Shown: positions 43,186 to 57,215 of the stretch, one piece after another | How the letters are laid out: each line of letters starts with the position of its first letter | Position numbering within the stretch: position 1 is the first letter of the stretch | Translations under genes and position numbers: made by a program | The notes under the pieces: generated by a model | Seen by the model: the letters and a program-made list of their open reading frames with translations, nothing else | Told to the model about the DNA's origin: nothing | Databases searched by the model: none | Assembly (NCBI GenBank): GCA_014904845.1 | Contig: MU119322.1 | Span: 62,001-126,000, forward strand | DNA: 64,000 bases | Direction: 5' to 3' | Source: Acephala macrosclerotiorum | Lineage: Eukaryota; Ascomycota; Leotiomycetes; Helotiales; Mollisiaceae

Positions 43186-44043
43186 CTAGATCGGACAGTA
43201 GCCTCCACCTAGACTAGTCGGACAGCTTTGGTACCCCAAAGGACATGTAGAAGAGGCCGATGAGAAAGACTTCGATGCTTCAGTAGTTGCTTCGGTGGGT
43301 GGTGAGTTGAGGAGTTGAAGCAATGTAGTGGACAGGTTTATATCTGATCACAGACACTAAGCATCCGGGGAAATGTTCAAATGAAATCAGGGCATAACGG
43401 AAGACTTACACTGATATATGCTCATGCTCCAAACGCCTCCACATACTTCCAGACTACTACCAGAGCAAGCGTCATTATAGTTCCCCTCTTTGGACAGATT
43501 TGCTTGAGGGTGGATCCGAAGTCCACAGAAGCACTGTGAAGCTAAGCAGTGTGCGCCAGCAGCGTCCTGGCCAGAACATAGGATACTGAAACGGAGAGAT
43601 TGGCACCAACAGAATTCTGTCCCAAAAAAGCTATGACCATCGCAAGAATCTGCACACAACTCATTCAACATGTTGCTTGGCGAATCGGGAGAAATTCCAT
43701 CCAGTGCTCGATGTACTGGACTTGAGCCTTGATCATCCCAAGTGTCGTCTTGAAAGCAACCAACATAGTTCCAGATATCTCTGTCTTCTGTTAGAATCGC
43801 GGTCTCAGCTATATAACGCGTCGTTTTCGATTGCGAATTCCAAGAGCTAGAAAGGTTAGAAACATGTTCGTAGTCTACTAGGGATGGATTGACATGCTAC
43901 ACTAACCGTACTGGCTCAAAGAGCCCTTCCAAGTAAATCGTCAGAATAATGATACTGGCAGAAAATAAGATAAGGCCAAAAGCGATTGCTATAACACTCT
44001 TCCATCCAAATCCAACGTGGCAAGTATTTCTCAAACCCAGTTG
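43186..44043 (-). CDS. WSC-domain membrane protein, 5' end unresolved and 3' end probably damaged
   Basis: Predicted exons on the minus strand: 44043-43907, 43846-43611, 43541-43410 and 43343-43186, with introns of 60, 69 and 66 bp. The first intron has a perfect TTCTAAC branch seven bases before its TAG. Translation gives a membrane helix (VIAIAFGLILFSASIIILTI), then YVGCFQDDTWDD, HRALDGISPDSPSNMLNEL, FFGTEFSSQCFCG, DACSGSSLEVCGG and SMSIYQY. This is a full WSC domain with its eight Cys (carbohydrate-binding, wall-stress-sensor type). After it come a Ser/Thr linker and TCPLGYQSCPTSLGGGYCP, a Cys motif common in fungal surface proteins. A stop (TAG) occurs at 43186, while the expected continuation (CVSGACTPTSTPTT) is in the adjacent frame. 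No in-frame ATG is found in the first visible exon. Confidence 0.65.
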
Positions 44044-44904
44044 TCAAAATCTGCTGGAGCTAGTCGCAGCAGCAGAGAAGAATAAGAGGCATGCTGCTCA
44101 TGTTGAGTAGGACCCTGCTCTGCTGATCATGGACACCGACACCCACGAGCTTATGGGCTTCTCTTCCGTATCATTACAATACATAATTCTGCGCATCACC
44201 AGGACTTATTCTCGCCTCGGTGAGGGATAGTCAGAATCTACGATGATGCGCCAACTTTGCCCCATTGCAGTGTGAGCAAGCGAGACTTTCGGCGAGCACG
44301 GGGCTCTTGCGCTCGAGCTTCCGCATTCAAGCTTCTATCGCTATGCATTCAGCATCTTATTATTGCAAGCGTGCGGCGTTAGCTTTCTCTGCTAGCATAT
44401 ATCCGCTGTTCATGCCTACTCACTAATTTTAGCTTCGCAGCGTCGTGAATCAATGGAAGAAACGTTTCTCGGCTGAGGTGATGTCGGGAGTGAGGGGGCG
44501 GTGTAGGCAAAGGGAAGCGAGGCACAGCACATGGTCGCAATATGGGTAAAAGTTGGATTTGATTAACGCGCGTTAATCAATTCCAACTCATTAGCCAAGC
44601 AGTCAAACCCTTATAGATGTTGGAGCAAGCTGAAGATAAGGATCGGTACTGCATGCCGCAACGGCTGCTGGCATAATGTCCGAGTAGGCATATTCTGTGG
44701 CAATCTCACCAACCTCATATAACAAACCACTTCTTCCCTGTCCTTAAAGCTTTGAAACTTATGAGTTCATACGTTTACTCTCTACATAGGTATTCATGAT
44801 CCACGGTGTCCAACACCGGTGCCTATAGTCCAAGACTAGTGCAAATCCTTAACCGATTTCCCGTTAGCGAGCACCACCCGGTCGAAAGCACCACTATACT
44901 TCAA
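44044..44904. other. Intergenic 44044-44904, last normal-GC sequence
   Basis: Could hold the missing first exon of the WSC gene near 44050-44130. Otherwise nothing is recognised. Base composition remains normal to about 44,900. Confidence 0.45.
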
Positions 44905-47900
44905 AATTTTGTAAAATTATAACCATTTTATTAATTGACTTGAAACTTGAAATAAAGAATCATTATTTGTCTAAATATAATCGCGCAAAATTATTTTTTA
45001 TGCTCGAATTTTTTTGGTGGCTTGATTATACGCTTACTACGTTTTATTTATTTTAGTTTTAAATTCGATATAATTATTTTTAATGTGATTATTAAACTTT
45101 GGATATTTTCTTACTACTTTTTCTAAGGGCTAGAAAGAGACATATTAGTCTTTAGAGTTTTTAAAACAAGCGTTTAAAGTTTAATCGTTTTTTTTTTAAA
45201 TTCGATAAAAACTTTTTATAATAAAACAAATAAAATAAAAATAGTTTTTATTTTTTTTTTTTATAATTGTTTCGTTATTTAACGAGCAATTTTTTTTTGA
45301 TTGTTTTTTATTTTTTTAATTATTTTTATAATTTTTATAATTTTTATAATTTTTTTATTTAATTAAATTTTAAATTTTAATTCGATTTAATAAATTATTA
45401 TTTTAATTACTTTTAATAAAAATTATATTTTTATTTTTTTTATTTTTTTTATTTTTTAAATTTAGTTTTTTATTTTTTTTTTTTACGTTTTTTTTATTTT
45501 ATAATAATAATATTACGAAAATTTCGATTTTTATATTTTAAAATAAAAATCTTAAAAAAGTTTTTTAATATAATATTAAATATATTATTTATTATTTTTT
45601 TTTTTTTCGATATTAATTTTTTTATTATACTCGGTTTTTATATATCGAATATTTTTAGTATTTTTAAAAAATCGTAAAAAATAATTAATATATTAAAATT
45701 TATTATAAATTTAATAATTTAAAAAATAATATTAATATAATTAATAAATTAAATTTTAAGTTTTTTAAATATATATTAAATATTTTAATATATAAAAAAC
45801 GTTTTTTAAGTATTTTTAAAAAGTAAATAAAAAAAAAGTTTAAATATAAAAATAAAATTTTTATTATTTAATATAAATTTTTTTAATTTTTAAAAATATA
45901 TTATAAAAAATAATTAAAATAAATTTATATTTAAAAATTAAAATTTATATATTATATAAAATAATAAAATTATAAATATAATTTTATAAAAATTATACTA
46001 TTTAATAAATTTTATATTAACGTAAAAAAATATTTATTAATTAAAAAAATTATTTTATTTTTAAATTAATAAATTTAATAAAACGTTTAAAAACTTATTA
46101 TAATTAAATTAATTTAAATTTATTATTACTTTATTTATTAATCGTTCATTTTAAGAATTAATATTATTTTTTTTTATATTTACGTGAGATTAATACTTTT
46201 TATAATAAGCGATTTCAATTAAATTTAATCGAAGTATTTAAATATAGTAATTTAATTAATTTATTAAAAATTTCAATAAATACGTAACGAATATTAATAT
46301 TTTATATAGTAATTTAATAGTTTAAAAGTTTAAAATTAATATATTTTTATTAAATATTATCGAATTTATTTTTTTATAATAATTATATTATTTTTATAAT
46401 TTATTTTTATTATTAAATTTTTTTTATACGAATTTATAAATTGTTTACGTATTAATATATTTTATTATATTTACAATTAAAAAATTTTTAAAATCGATAA
46501 TTTTATTAATTATATTATTTTTCGCTTTAAATATAATTTTTTTTTTTAAAATCTCGAAATATTTATAATATTTTTTTCGATTTTAATAAAAATTCGATTT
46601 ACAATTTAATAAAAAAATTAATATAAAATATAATAAAATTAAAAATAAATTTAAATCGATTTTATAAATTATTATTATATTATTTTTTTTTTATTTATTA
46701 CGTATAATTTTTTCATTAAATTTCGTCGATTATTTCGATTTTTATTTTTTATAAATATTTTTTTTTATTATTCTTTTTTTTTTCTTTTTTACGAATTATA
46801 TTTATTATTATTTAAATATACTTTTTTAATATTATAATATTGATTTTTAAATTCGATTTAAATTTTTTTATTTTTTTTCGTTTTTTTTTATTTTTATTAT
46901 AATATTATCGAATATTATATTTATATTTAATTTAAAAATTATATTATATTTTAAAATTAATAATAAAATAAAATTTTTGTTTTTTTTTATTAATTTTATT
47001 AAACGATTTTATTTTTTAATTTCGAAAAAACGAATATTTAAATTTTATATAAATTTCATATTATATTAATAGTAAAAATTTTTTAAAATCTTTAAATATT
47101 CGATTATTATAAATAATTTTAATTTAATTTTAATTATTCGAATTTATTTTCGATTATTTAAATTTATTTTTAATTATTTTAATAAAATTTAAATTATTTT
47201 ATATTATTAATATAAAAATTTATAATAAATTCGTATTTATTAATAATATTATTTTAATACGCTAAATATTATTAAACGTATAAAAATAAAATATATTTTT
47301 TCAAAGTAAAAATTATTACGTACAAATAACGTTAAAAAATATTTTTTAAACGATTTTAAAATAATTTTAAAATAATTATAAAACAATTTAAACGTTATAT
47401 ATATTTTTTTAAACGCGAATAATTTTAAAAAGCATTTTTTTATCAATTTTAAAATAATTTTTAAAGTAATTATAAAAATTTAAAAATATATTTTTAAAGT
47501 AATTTTATTTAATAATATTAATAATTTTATTTATTTTTTAATTTACAATTTTTAAATCTCGAAACTTGAAAATATATATAATTCGTTTTTTTTTTTATAT
47601 TTTTTTTTTAATAATTTTTAATAAAAAAATTATTAAAATCAATATCGATTAATTATTATATATTTTTCAAGTTCGAAATAAAAAAATAAATATTATAATT
47701 AAAAATAAATATTAAAACGTCGATTAATAACGAAGTTTTTACGTTTTAAATTTAAATAATATTAATTGTAATATATAATAATCGGAAAATTCGTCGAATT
47801 TATATAATTTATTACGTTTATAAAATTTTTAAATTCGTATTTTAAAAATTCGTTATTTATTTTAAATACGATAATTATAGCGATAAAAAAAATACTATTA

Positions 47901-50900
47901 AAAAATGTACTAAATATAACGATTATAATATAAAAATTATAATACATTAAATAAATTTAAATTTAATATTCGTAAAAATATAATTTAAAAAACGAAAATT
48001 TAAAAAAAAATATTTTATATAATAAAACGTTTAATATATTATTTTTAATTTTTTTATTTATCGTTTTTTTTATTTATATTATTTAAATTTATTTTTTTTA
48101 CGTTTTTTTTTATTATTAAATTTTTTTTAATCGAATTTTTATATAATATATCGATGAATTTTTAACGTTTTTTTAATTATTTTTATAATTAAAAATTTTA
48201 TTAATTCTCGAAATTAATATATAAATTAATATAATATATTTTATTTTTATATAAAATATTCGTAAATTATAAATTCACGTTTTTTAATATTATATTTAAA
48301 ATATAAAATCGAGCGTTCGAAAATTCAATTCGTTATATATTTATCGATTATAATTTTTTTTAAATTTTTACTATTTTTGTAATTTTATTATATTTTTTAT
48401 TTTTTATTTAATCGAATAAATTAATTAATATTTTAATATATAAATACTATTGTACTTTTTTATTTATTTCGTTATTTATAATTTTTAATATAATTTGTAA
48501 TTTCTCGATAATTTTTTTATAATAAAAAATTATTTTTTATTTTTTAATTTTCGTTTTTTTTTCAATTTTTCGTTTTATTTTTATTTTTATTTTTATTTTT
48601 TTTTTATATTTTTTTTATTTTTTTTTTTTTTCTAAATTAAATATTTTTATATTTATATTGTATTTTTTTACTATTTCGATTTTTTATATTAATAAAAAAT
48701 ATATTTCGTAATATTTTTAAAAAAAAATTTTTATTTATAAAATTTTATTTTTTTATTTAAAAAAAATTATTTATTATAATATTTAAAATATATCGCTAAT
48801 TTTTATTAAATATATATATATATATATATATATTTTATTTAAATTACGAAAATAATAATTTTTAATATGAAATTAAATTTTTTTAAAATATAAAAAAATT
48901 ATTTAATATTTCGATATTTATTTAAATATTTATAATATTTTATATATAATTCGTATTTTAATTTATTTAATTTTTATTTTAATTTTATAAAATCGATATA
49001 TTTATACGACGTAATATAAGTTATTATACTCGTATTTTTAATTAATTAAAATTTTTATATAATTTTTTTTTATTTTTTTATTTATTCGATTAATTATATA
49101 TTAAATATTAAAATCGATTTTTCGAATTTTTATCGATTAATATACGTATAATTTTTTTTTATAATAGCGTATTTATACTCGAATAAATTAATTAATTATT
49201 TATTGTAATAATCGAATTTTTTAATACGATTAATATAATATATAAAAACGTATTATTTAAAAAAATTATAATTATTAATATTTTCGAGTTTATTATTTAT
49301 TTTTAATTTTTTTCGTTTTTAAATATTTCGAAAAATATTTCGAAAAATATATAAAAACTTAAAAATTATAATAATATATTTTAAAGTTTTATCGTTATAT
49401 ATATATATATTTATTAATAATAATAATTTAACGAAAACTCGCGTAAATAATATTACGTGAAATTTTGTTTTCTTTAAAAAAAATGCGATTATTAATACGA
49501 TTTAATGTAAAATTTATCGATTATTTTTTTTAATTTAATTAATTATTAACGAAAAGTATTTATAGTATTTTAAATTAATATTTCGAGAAATTTATTAAAA
49601 CTTTTTATTGAAAATATTATTTTATTATAATTTTATATTTTATTTTAAATTTTTTTAAAAGTTTTCATATTTTTTTCTATTAAAATATTTTAATTATTTA
49701 AATAAATATACAAATAATTTTTTATGTAATATATATAAACTATTTATTATAATAATATTATAAATATTAATTAAATCGTAATTTTACGTGAAATTAAATA
49801 TTTTATTTATTTAATTTTTTTTTTTTTAATTCGTGTATATTTTTTATCGTTTTATATTTTTATTATTTTAATTTTTAAATTTTCGTACTTTCGTATATTC
49901 GCTTTTTTTAATTTTTAATATATCGCTTTTTTTCGTTTTAAAAATTTTATTACTCGATTAATAAAATTTAATATATTTATTATAATAATTTATTTTTTAT
50001 AATCGGTAATATAATCGATTATAACGAATCGATATTCGCATATTTTTTTATTAGCGCATTTTATTCGAATCGAGTTTTTTTTACTTTTTTTTATTAAATT
50101 TATTTAAAAATTAATAAAACGCGTTTTTTAAATTTTAATTAAAAATTTATATTATTTATTATTTTTTTAATTATTTTATATTTTTCTCGAGAATTAATTT
50201 TATTTTTTTATATTTTTTTTATATTTTTTTCGATATAATATTTTTTTTTTTATAATCGAAAATAAATCGAATAATATAATTTTTAATACTATTTACAATT
50301 TATAAATTATTTTATTAAAATTATCGATAATTATATAAATCGATTATATTTTAATATTTTTTTAATATTCGTTTAAATACGTTTTATTAAAATTAAAAAT
50401 AATTTTAATAACGATTTTATTTAAAATTTTTTTTTTTTATAATAATATTATTTTAAAATATAATTTAAATTTTTTTCGAAAATCGAATTTCTTATTAAAT
50501 ATCGAATAATATTAAATAAATCGCGATAATATAATATAAATAACGTTTTTATTTTTAATTTTAATTTAATATATAATTACTTTTTCGATTATTTATAATA
50601 CGATATTTCGTTTAAAATTATATCGATTAAAAAATATAATTTTTCGATCGAATTTTAATTTTTAAATTTATTTAATTTTTTTTTAAAATTCGATTTACGA
50701 ATAAATTTATTTATTTTTTTTTTTTTTATTAATCGTTAATTATTTTTTCTATTAATTTAAAATCGCTTTTATTTATATTAATTCGCTTTTTAATATTTTT
50801 ATTAATACTATCGAATATTTTTAAAAACTTTAAAATCCGTTTTAACGTTTTTATTAATATATACGTTTTTATAATAAAACTTTTTTTTTTTTTTTATAAA

Positions 50901-53900
50901 ACTTTTTTAATAAAAAACTTGTTTTTTAATTTATCGAAAATCGATATATTATTATTTATTATTATATTTTTTAATTTTTTATTATTTAAATAATATAATA
51001 TATATTTATTTAAAACGTTAAATTTATATAAAATATTTTTACTATAATTATTATTATATAATACTTTCGACGACTTTTTTCGTAAAATTTAAATGTAATA
51101 TTATTATATTTCGAATTAAAAACAATTTATAAAATTATAAATAATTCGTTATATAATACGATTTTATATAAAATTAATTATATTTTTAAAATATTAAATA
51201 TTTTCGAACGTATTAAATTATTCGATTTTTTTATATTATATAAAAATATTTTAAAAAAATATATTAAAACCGATTTTATTTTTACTATTATATTAAAAAT
51301 TAATTCGTTAATTATAAAAATAAACATTTAAATAAATTTAAAAAATATATAATAAATGTTTTTAAAATAAATTTATAATTAAAAATATTTTTAATTAAAA
51401 TTTAAAAACGAATTATAAAATATATAAAAATATTTAATAAAATATATAAAAAAAATATTTTTCGTTATTATAATTTATAATTATTTTAATAATATACGCG
51501 TTTTAATTTTTCGTTTAATAATTTCAAATTAATTTTTATTTATTATTATAATATTCGTTTTTTTTATAAGTTTTAATATAAAATAATTTTTATTTTTTTT
51601 ATTTCGAGTTATTTAAATTAAATTTTTTATAGTTCGTTTAAATTTTTTTTTTAAATTTTTTATAAATTAAACGAATTTTTTTAAAATTATTTGTAATTTT
51701 TCGAAATTTAAATACGACTCGCGAATATTTTTATTACGTATAATTTAAAATTTATTTTTAATAATCGTAAACATTTTAACGATAATATAATTTAATATTT
51801 TTTTTTTTAATATATATTTTATTAATTTAAATTACAATATTTTAATTATAAAAAAAAGCAATATAATTCGATTATATTAATACTACGAATATTATATAAC
51901 GATTAATATTTTTTTTTTTTATTGTTTTTTATTTTTTTATAATCGATTTTATAAAAGTTTTTATAGTATCGATCGTAAAATTTAATTTTAATTTAATTAT
52001 TTTTACGAGTTTTTTTTTTTTTTAAATAATAGCTTTTTATTACGTAATCGCGATAATACTTTAAATATTATCGAAATTTAAAATTAATTATTATTATTTT
52101 TCGATTTAAATATTTTTTTTTTAAAGTATTAATTTTCTTTTTTTAAAGTACTATAAATCGAAAATTTAACGTTTTAAATATAGCGATTATTTAGCGATCA
52201 ATATATTATTTTTATAGTATAATTAATTGTATTAAAATCGATATCGCGATTATATAATTAATACGTCGTTTTTTATTGAAAAAAATATAATTATTTATTA
52301 TTTAATTTATTTTATTATTTAAAATTTTATTATACGCGACTCGAAATTAATACGTTTATAATTTATTATTTAATATTTTCGAAATATATATTTTTAATTT
52401 AATTTAAATTTTAAAATTTTATATTTTATTATTATTTTATTAATACGCGAAATTATTATTTATAAAATTATTAAATTATATTTAATAAATATTTAAATTA
52501 TCGATAAATAAAATTAAAAAAATTAAAAACGAATCGAATATTATAATTAATTTTTAATTAATTTTTTTTTATATTTTATACGAAAAAAAAAATTATATTT
52601 AAAATTATAATTAATATATAATTTAAAATAAATATTTTTTTATAAAATAAAATATTCATTTATTTTAAAAATAATTGTAATAATAAAAATAATTTAAATT
52701 TTTATTTATCGTTATACAACGATATAAATAAAATAAATATATAATTTATATATAAATTTTTTTTAATTATTATAAAAAAAATAAAAAATAAATAATTATA
52801 AATTAAAATAAAATATTCGAAATTCGAAATATTTAAATTTTTAACGAAATTAATTTTAAAACTAAAAAATAATAAATAAATCTAAATTCGAATTTAATTT
52901 TATTTTTAATTATTTTTTTATTTAATTTTTTTAAATTATATTAAATCGAATTTATAATTAAAAATATTTTAAAATATATTTTTAAATATATTTTTTAATA
53001 TAAAAAAACGAATTTAAAAATATTTTTTATATTTCGATTAAAAATACTTTTTTTTAAAATAGTTTTAATATTTAAATAATATTTTTTTTTTTTTAAAATT
53101 TTATTTTTATATTTATATTTAAATTAATAATTATTTATATTATAATTAATATATATTATTATTTTATATTTAATTTATTTACGAGAGTTTATTATATTTA
53201 AATTTTTTAACTCGTAATTATTTTACGATTATAATTACGTATTAATTCACTAATCGTTTTACGATGAAATTATAAAACAATTTTTAAATTTATTATTTTA
53301 TTTTTTTATTATAATTTTTAAATCGTTAATTTTATTTATTTATTTTATTTTTAATAATAATATTATAAGTTTTATAATTATATAATTAATAATTACAATT
53401 TTTTTATCGAATTTTATAATTTCGTTTTCGTTTTTTTATAGTATCGAATTTAAATTTAATTTTTTTCGATTTATTATTACTATATAACGATTTTTTATAT
53501 TCGAATTTAAAATTGAAATTAACGAACGAAATTATTATAATTAATAAATCTTTTAATTTATTATTTATTTTAATAAAATTATTTTTATTTTAATTTTATT
53601 TTAAAAACAAATATTTTATTTATTTTTTAATTCGATTTTTTATTTATTATATTTCATTAATAAATAATATTTTTATTATTATTATTTTTCGAAAAATTTA
53701 TTATTAAATTCAATTTTTAAACGAAATCGTTATTAAATATTTATAATTTTTTTATTTTAATATATACTATTATAATTAATAATTTATTTAAAAATAAATA
53801 CGAAAATTTTTTCTTGAAAAAACTTCGTTTTAATTATTTATTTTAATAAAAATTTATTAATTTTATCGATTTTATATATAAATTTAAATATTTAATTATA

Positions 53901-56869
53901 AATAATAAATTTTTAATAATTTATAAACTTATAATTATTTATTTAATATTTTTAAAAAAGTTTTATATTTAATATATTTTTTATAATATTTTAAATATAT
54001 TATATAATTTTTTTACGCGTAATAATAAAAAAATAATCAAATTTATTTTCTATTTATAAAATTTCGTTTTATAAAAACTTAAATAATAATATAATCGATA
54101 CGTTTACAAAAACGTAAAATTTATTTCTCGTATTAAATTTATTTTTCGATTAAAAACGTTTATCGTAAAAAAATCGAAATTAAAACTTATAAAAATAAAA
54201 AAAGCGTTTATAAATAAATCGAATCAATTTTTAAAAGTATTAATATTTCTCGAAATAAAAAAAATTTTAATCGTCGAATTAAAAAAATCTTTAAAAATAT
54301 TTAATAATATATTTAATAATTTCGAAAATAATTTTAATAAAAACTTTATTAATTCTATATATTTAACAAATTATAATAACGATTATAATATTGTTTTTAC
54401 GAAATTAATTATCGATATTAATATACTTTTAAAAAATAATAAAATAAAAAAATTATTATCGAAAAAAAAAAATTTTAACGATAAAAAAAATTATAATAAA
54501 ATTATATAAAAATAAATAAAAAATAAACGTTTGAAAAACTAATAAAAATATATTATTATTTTTTTAATAAATATTTTAAACTAATAAAATTATATAAAAT
54601 TGCAAATAATATAAATATAAAAAAATATATATATTTTAATCGAAAAATTTAAAATTAAATTTATTAATTCTTCGATAATAACTTGAAAATAATCGAATTA
54701 AAATATTATATATTTATTTTCGATTTTAAACACTAATTTTTATTAATATAAATATACGATATTTAAACAAATTTATATTTTATTTATAAATTTTAAATAT
54801 ACGTTTTTTTATTTATATTATAAATATTAATAAAATAACGATATTTATTTATATTTTATTGTTTTAATACGTTTTTAATTTTATATAAAAAAATATTAAA
54901 TAATATTTTTATAATTATATTTTTAATTCAATTATTACTTTTTTTTTAACGAGATAAAAAAAAAAAATACGATTTCGATTACTCGTATTACTAATAAAAC
55001 TTTATTTATTTTATTAAATAAAAACTTAATATAATAATTATTTTAATTTTATTAACGTTTTTAAATACTTAAAAATACGAATAAAAATATTATTTCTCGA
55101 ATAATAAAATTTATATTAATTTATTATATTAAATTTAATATTATTAATAACGATATTTTAAATATTATAAAAAAAGAAAAAATAAATTATAAAAACGAAA
55201 AAAAAAAAATCTATATATTATTTATTCGATTTATATTTTAATTTTTAAATATAATTAAAAAATAATACTTTTAATTTTATAAATTTTTATTAAAATAAAA
55301 AATTTATAACTCGAAATAAAAAATCGACGAAATTTATATTTATTAAAAATAATTCGATTAAATAATAAATATACGTTTAATTAATAAATAAAAATAAATT
55401 TTATTTTAAAACGATTAATATTTTATCGAAAGTATTAACAGTTTTTAAAGAAATTAAAAAAAAGTAATTTAAATATTTATTAGTTTTTATATTTATAAAT
55501 AAAATTTTATTAATTAATAATTTTTTTAATATTATCGAATATATTAAAATTATAAATAATAATAATTAAATAATAAATAATATATTAAAAAACTTTAAAT
55601 AAAATGAATTTTAAAAAATAATCGATCGTTAAAATAAATATAATTAAAATAAAAAAAAACGAAAATATCGTTAAAAATATTTTTAATAATTTTACGTTTT
55701 TAATCGAAAAATTAATAATTAAATAAATAATCGATAATAATTTCTTTAATTAATTTCTCGTTAAATTTTTTTTTATTATATTCGAAAATTTCGAGTATTC
55801 GTACTCGACTAATTAAAATAAGAAATTTAATCGATTTAATAAAATCGACTTTCGTAAAAAAATCGAACGAAAAATTCGAGCGAAAGAAAATTAATATAAA
55901 AAGTATTAAAATAAATTATTTTTCTCTCGAAAAAAAAAATTTAATAATTATTATTATATATATTATATTATTAATTTCTTTATTTTTATAAAATTTATTA
56001 ATAAAAAAATAAAATTTTAATTTTAATTTAAATAAAATAAAAGTTTTATATAAAAAATTATTATATCGATAAAACGAATAAAATAATCGAAAAATATAAA
56101 AAATAAATATTTAAAATTATATTTAATTTTTATTTTAATAATTTTAATAAAATTATCTCGTTTTTTAATAAAATTATTAAAATTATTTAATTTTTTAATT
56201 AATATAAAAAAATTTTCGACGTGAAAAAAAAGTTCTCGTAATATATTTAAATATTTTATTTTTTTTCGTATATTTATATTTTATATTTAATACGTATTAT
56301 TTTTAATTTATATATTATTTTTAAATTAAATATTAATTACTATATAAATAATAATTAAAATATAAACGAAAAATTAATAAAAAAAATATTATTTAAATTA
56401 ATTATATAATAAACTCTAATTAAAAATCGATAATATTAAAAAAAATTTATATTGATTTTTTTAATAAAACGTTTTTCGTCGAATAAAAAACCGTTAAATA
56501 TATTATTTTAATCAATTTAATAATCGCTTAAAAATTAATTTTAATAAAAACGATTTTCGTTATTTTTTTAAAAATCGATTATCGTCGTTTTATAATAATT
56601 TAAAATTAGATTAAATACTATTATCAAAGTAATAAAAATATAATCGATATATTCGATTAATTATTATATATTAAAAATAATAAAATCGAAATAAAAATTA
56701 TAAAAACGAACGAACTTTATAAAATTATTAAAAAAATAATTATTCGAAAATATTAATTTTCAAAAATAAATTAAATTTAAAAATTTATTTTAATTTAAAA
56801 ATTTATTTAATTTTAAATATTTATTAAACTTTAAAAATCGTTTTAATTTTTAAATATATTTTTAAAAAA

Positions 56870-57215
56870 ATTTTATATTAAATTTTATTCTCGCTTTTAA
56901 ACTTATTTTAATTTTCGAATATAATTTTAAAACGCTTTAATATTAAATTTTATTCTCGTTTTTAAATTTATTTTAATTTTTAAATATAATTTTAAAACGT
57001 TTTAATATTAATACATAACGTCGATTTTAAACTTATTTTCGTTTTTAAATACGTTTTCGCATTTAAATATAATTTTAAAACGTTTTAATATTAATACGTA
57101 ATATCGATTTTAAATTTATTCTCGTTTTTAAATATATTTTCGTATTTAAATATATTTTATAAATATTTTAATATTAATACTTAATTTCGATTTTAAATAT
57201 ATTTTAAAAATATTT
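56870..57215. repeat. Degenerate tandem array inside AT-rich block
   Basis: About five imperfect units of 62-85 bp. Each contains, in order, ATATTAA, a TTCTCG/TATCG-like centre, TTTTTAAA-TTTATT, and AATTTTAAAACGTTTTA at the end (ends near 56,938, 57,004, 57,088 and 57,173). Confidence 0.65.

Noticed and set aside
47249..47947. Open frames of 61-65 codons in the AT-rich block
   Set aside because: Phe/Ile/Asn/Lys-only translations expected by chance in such sequence.
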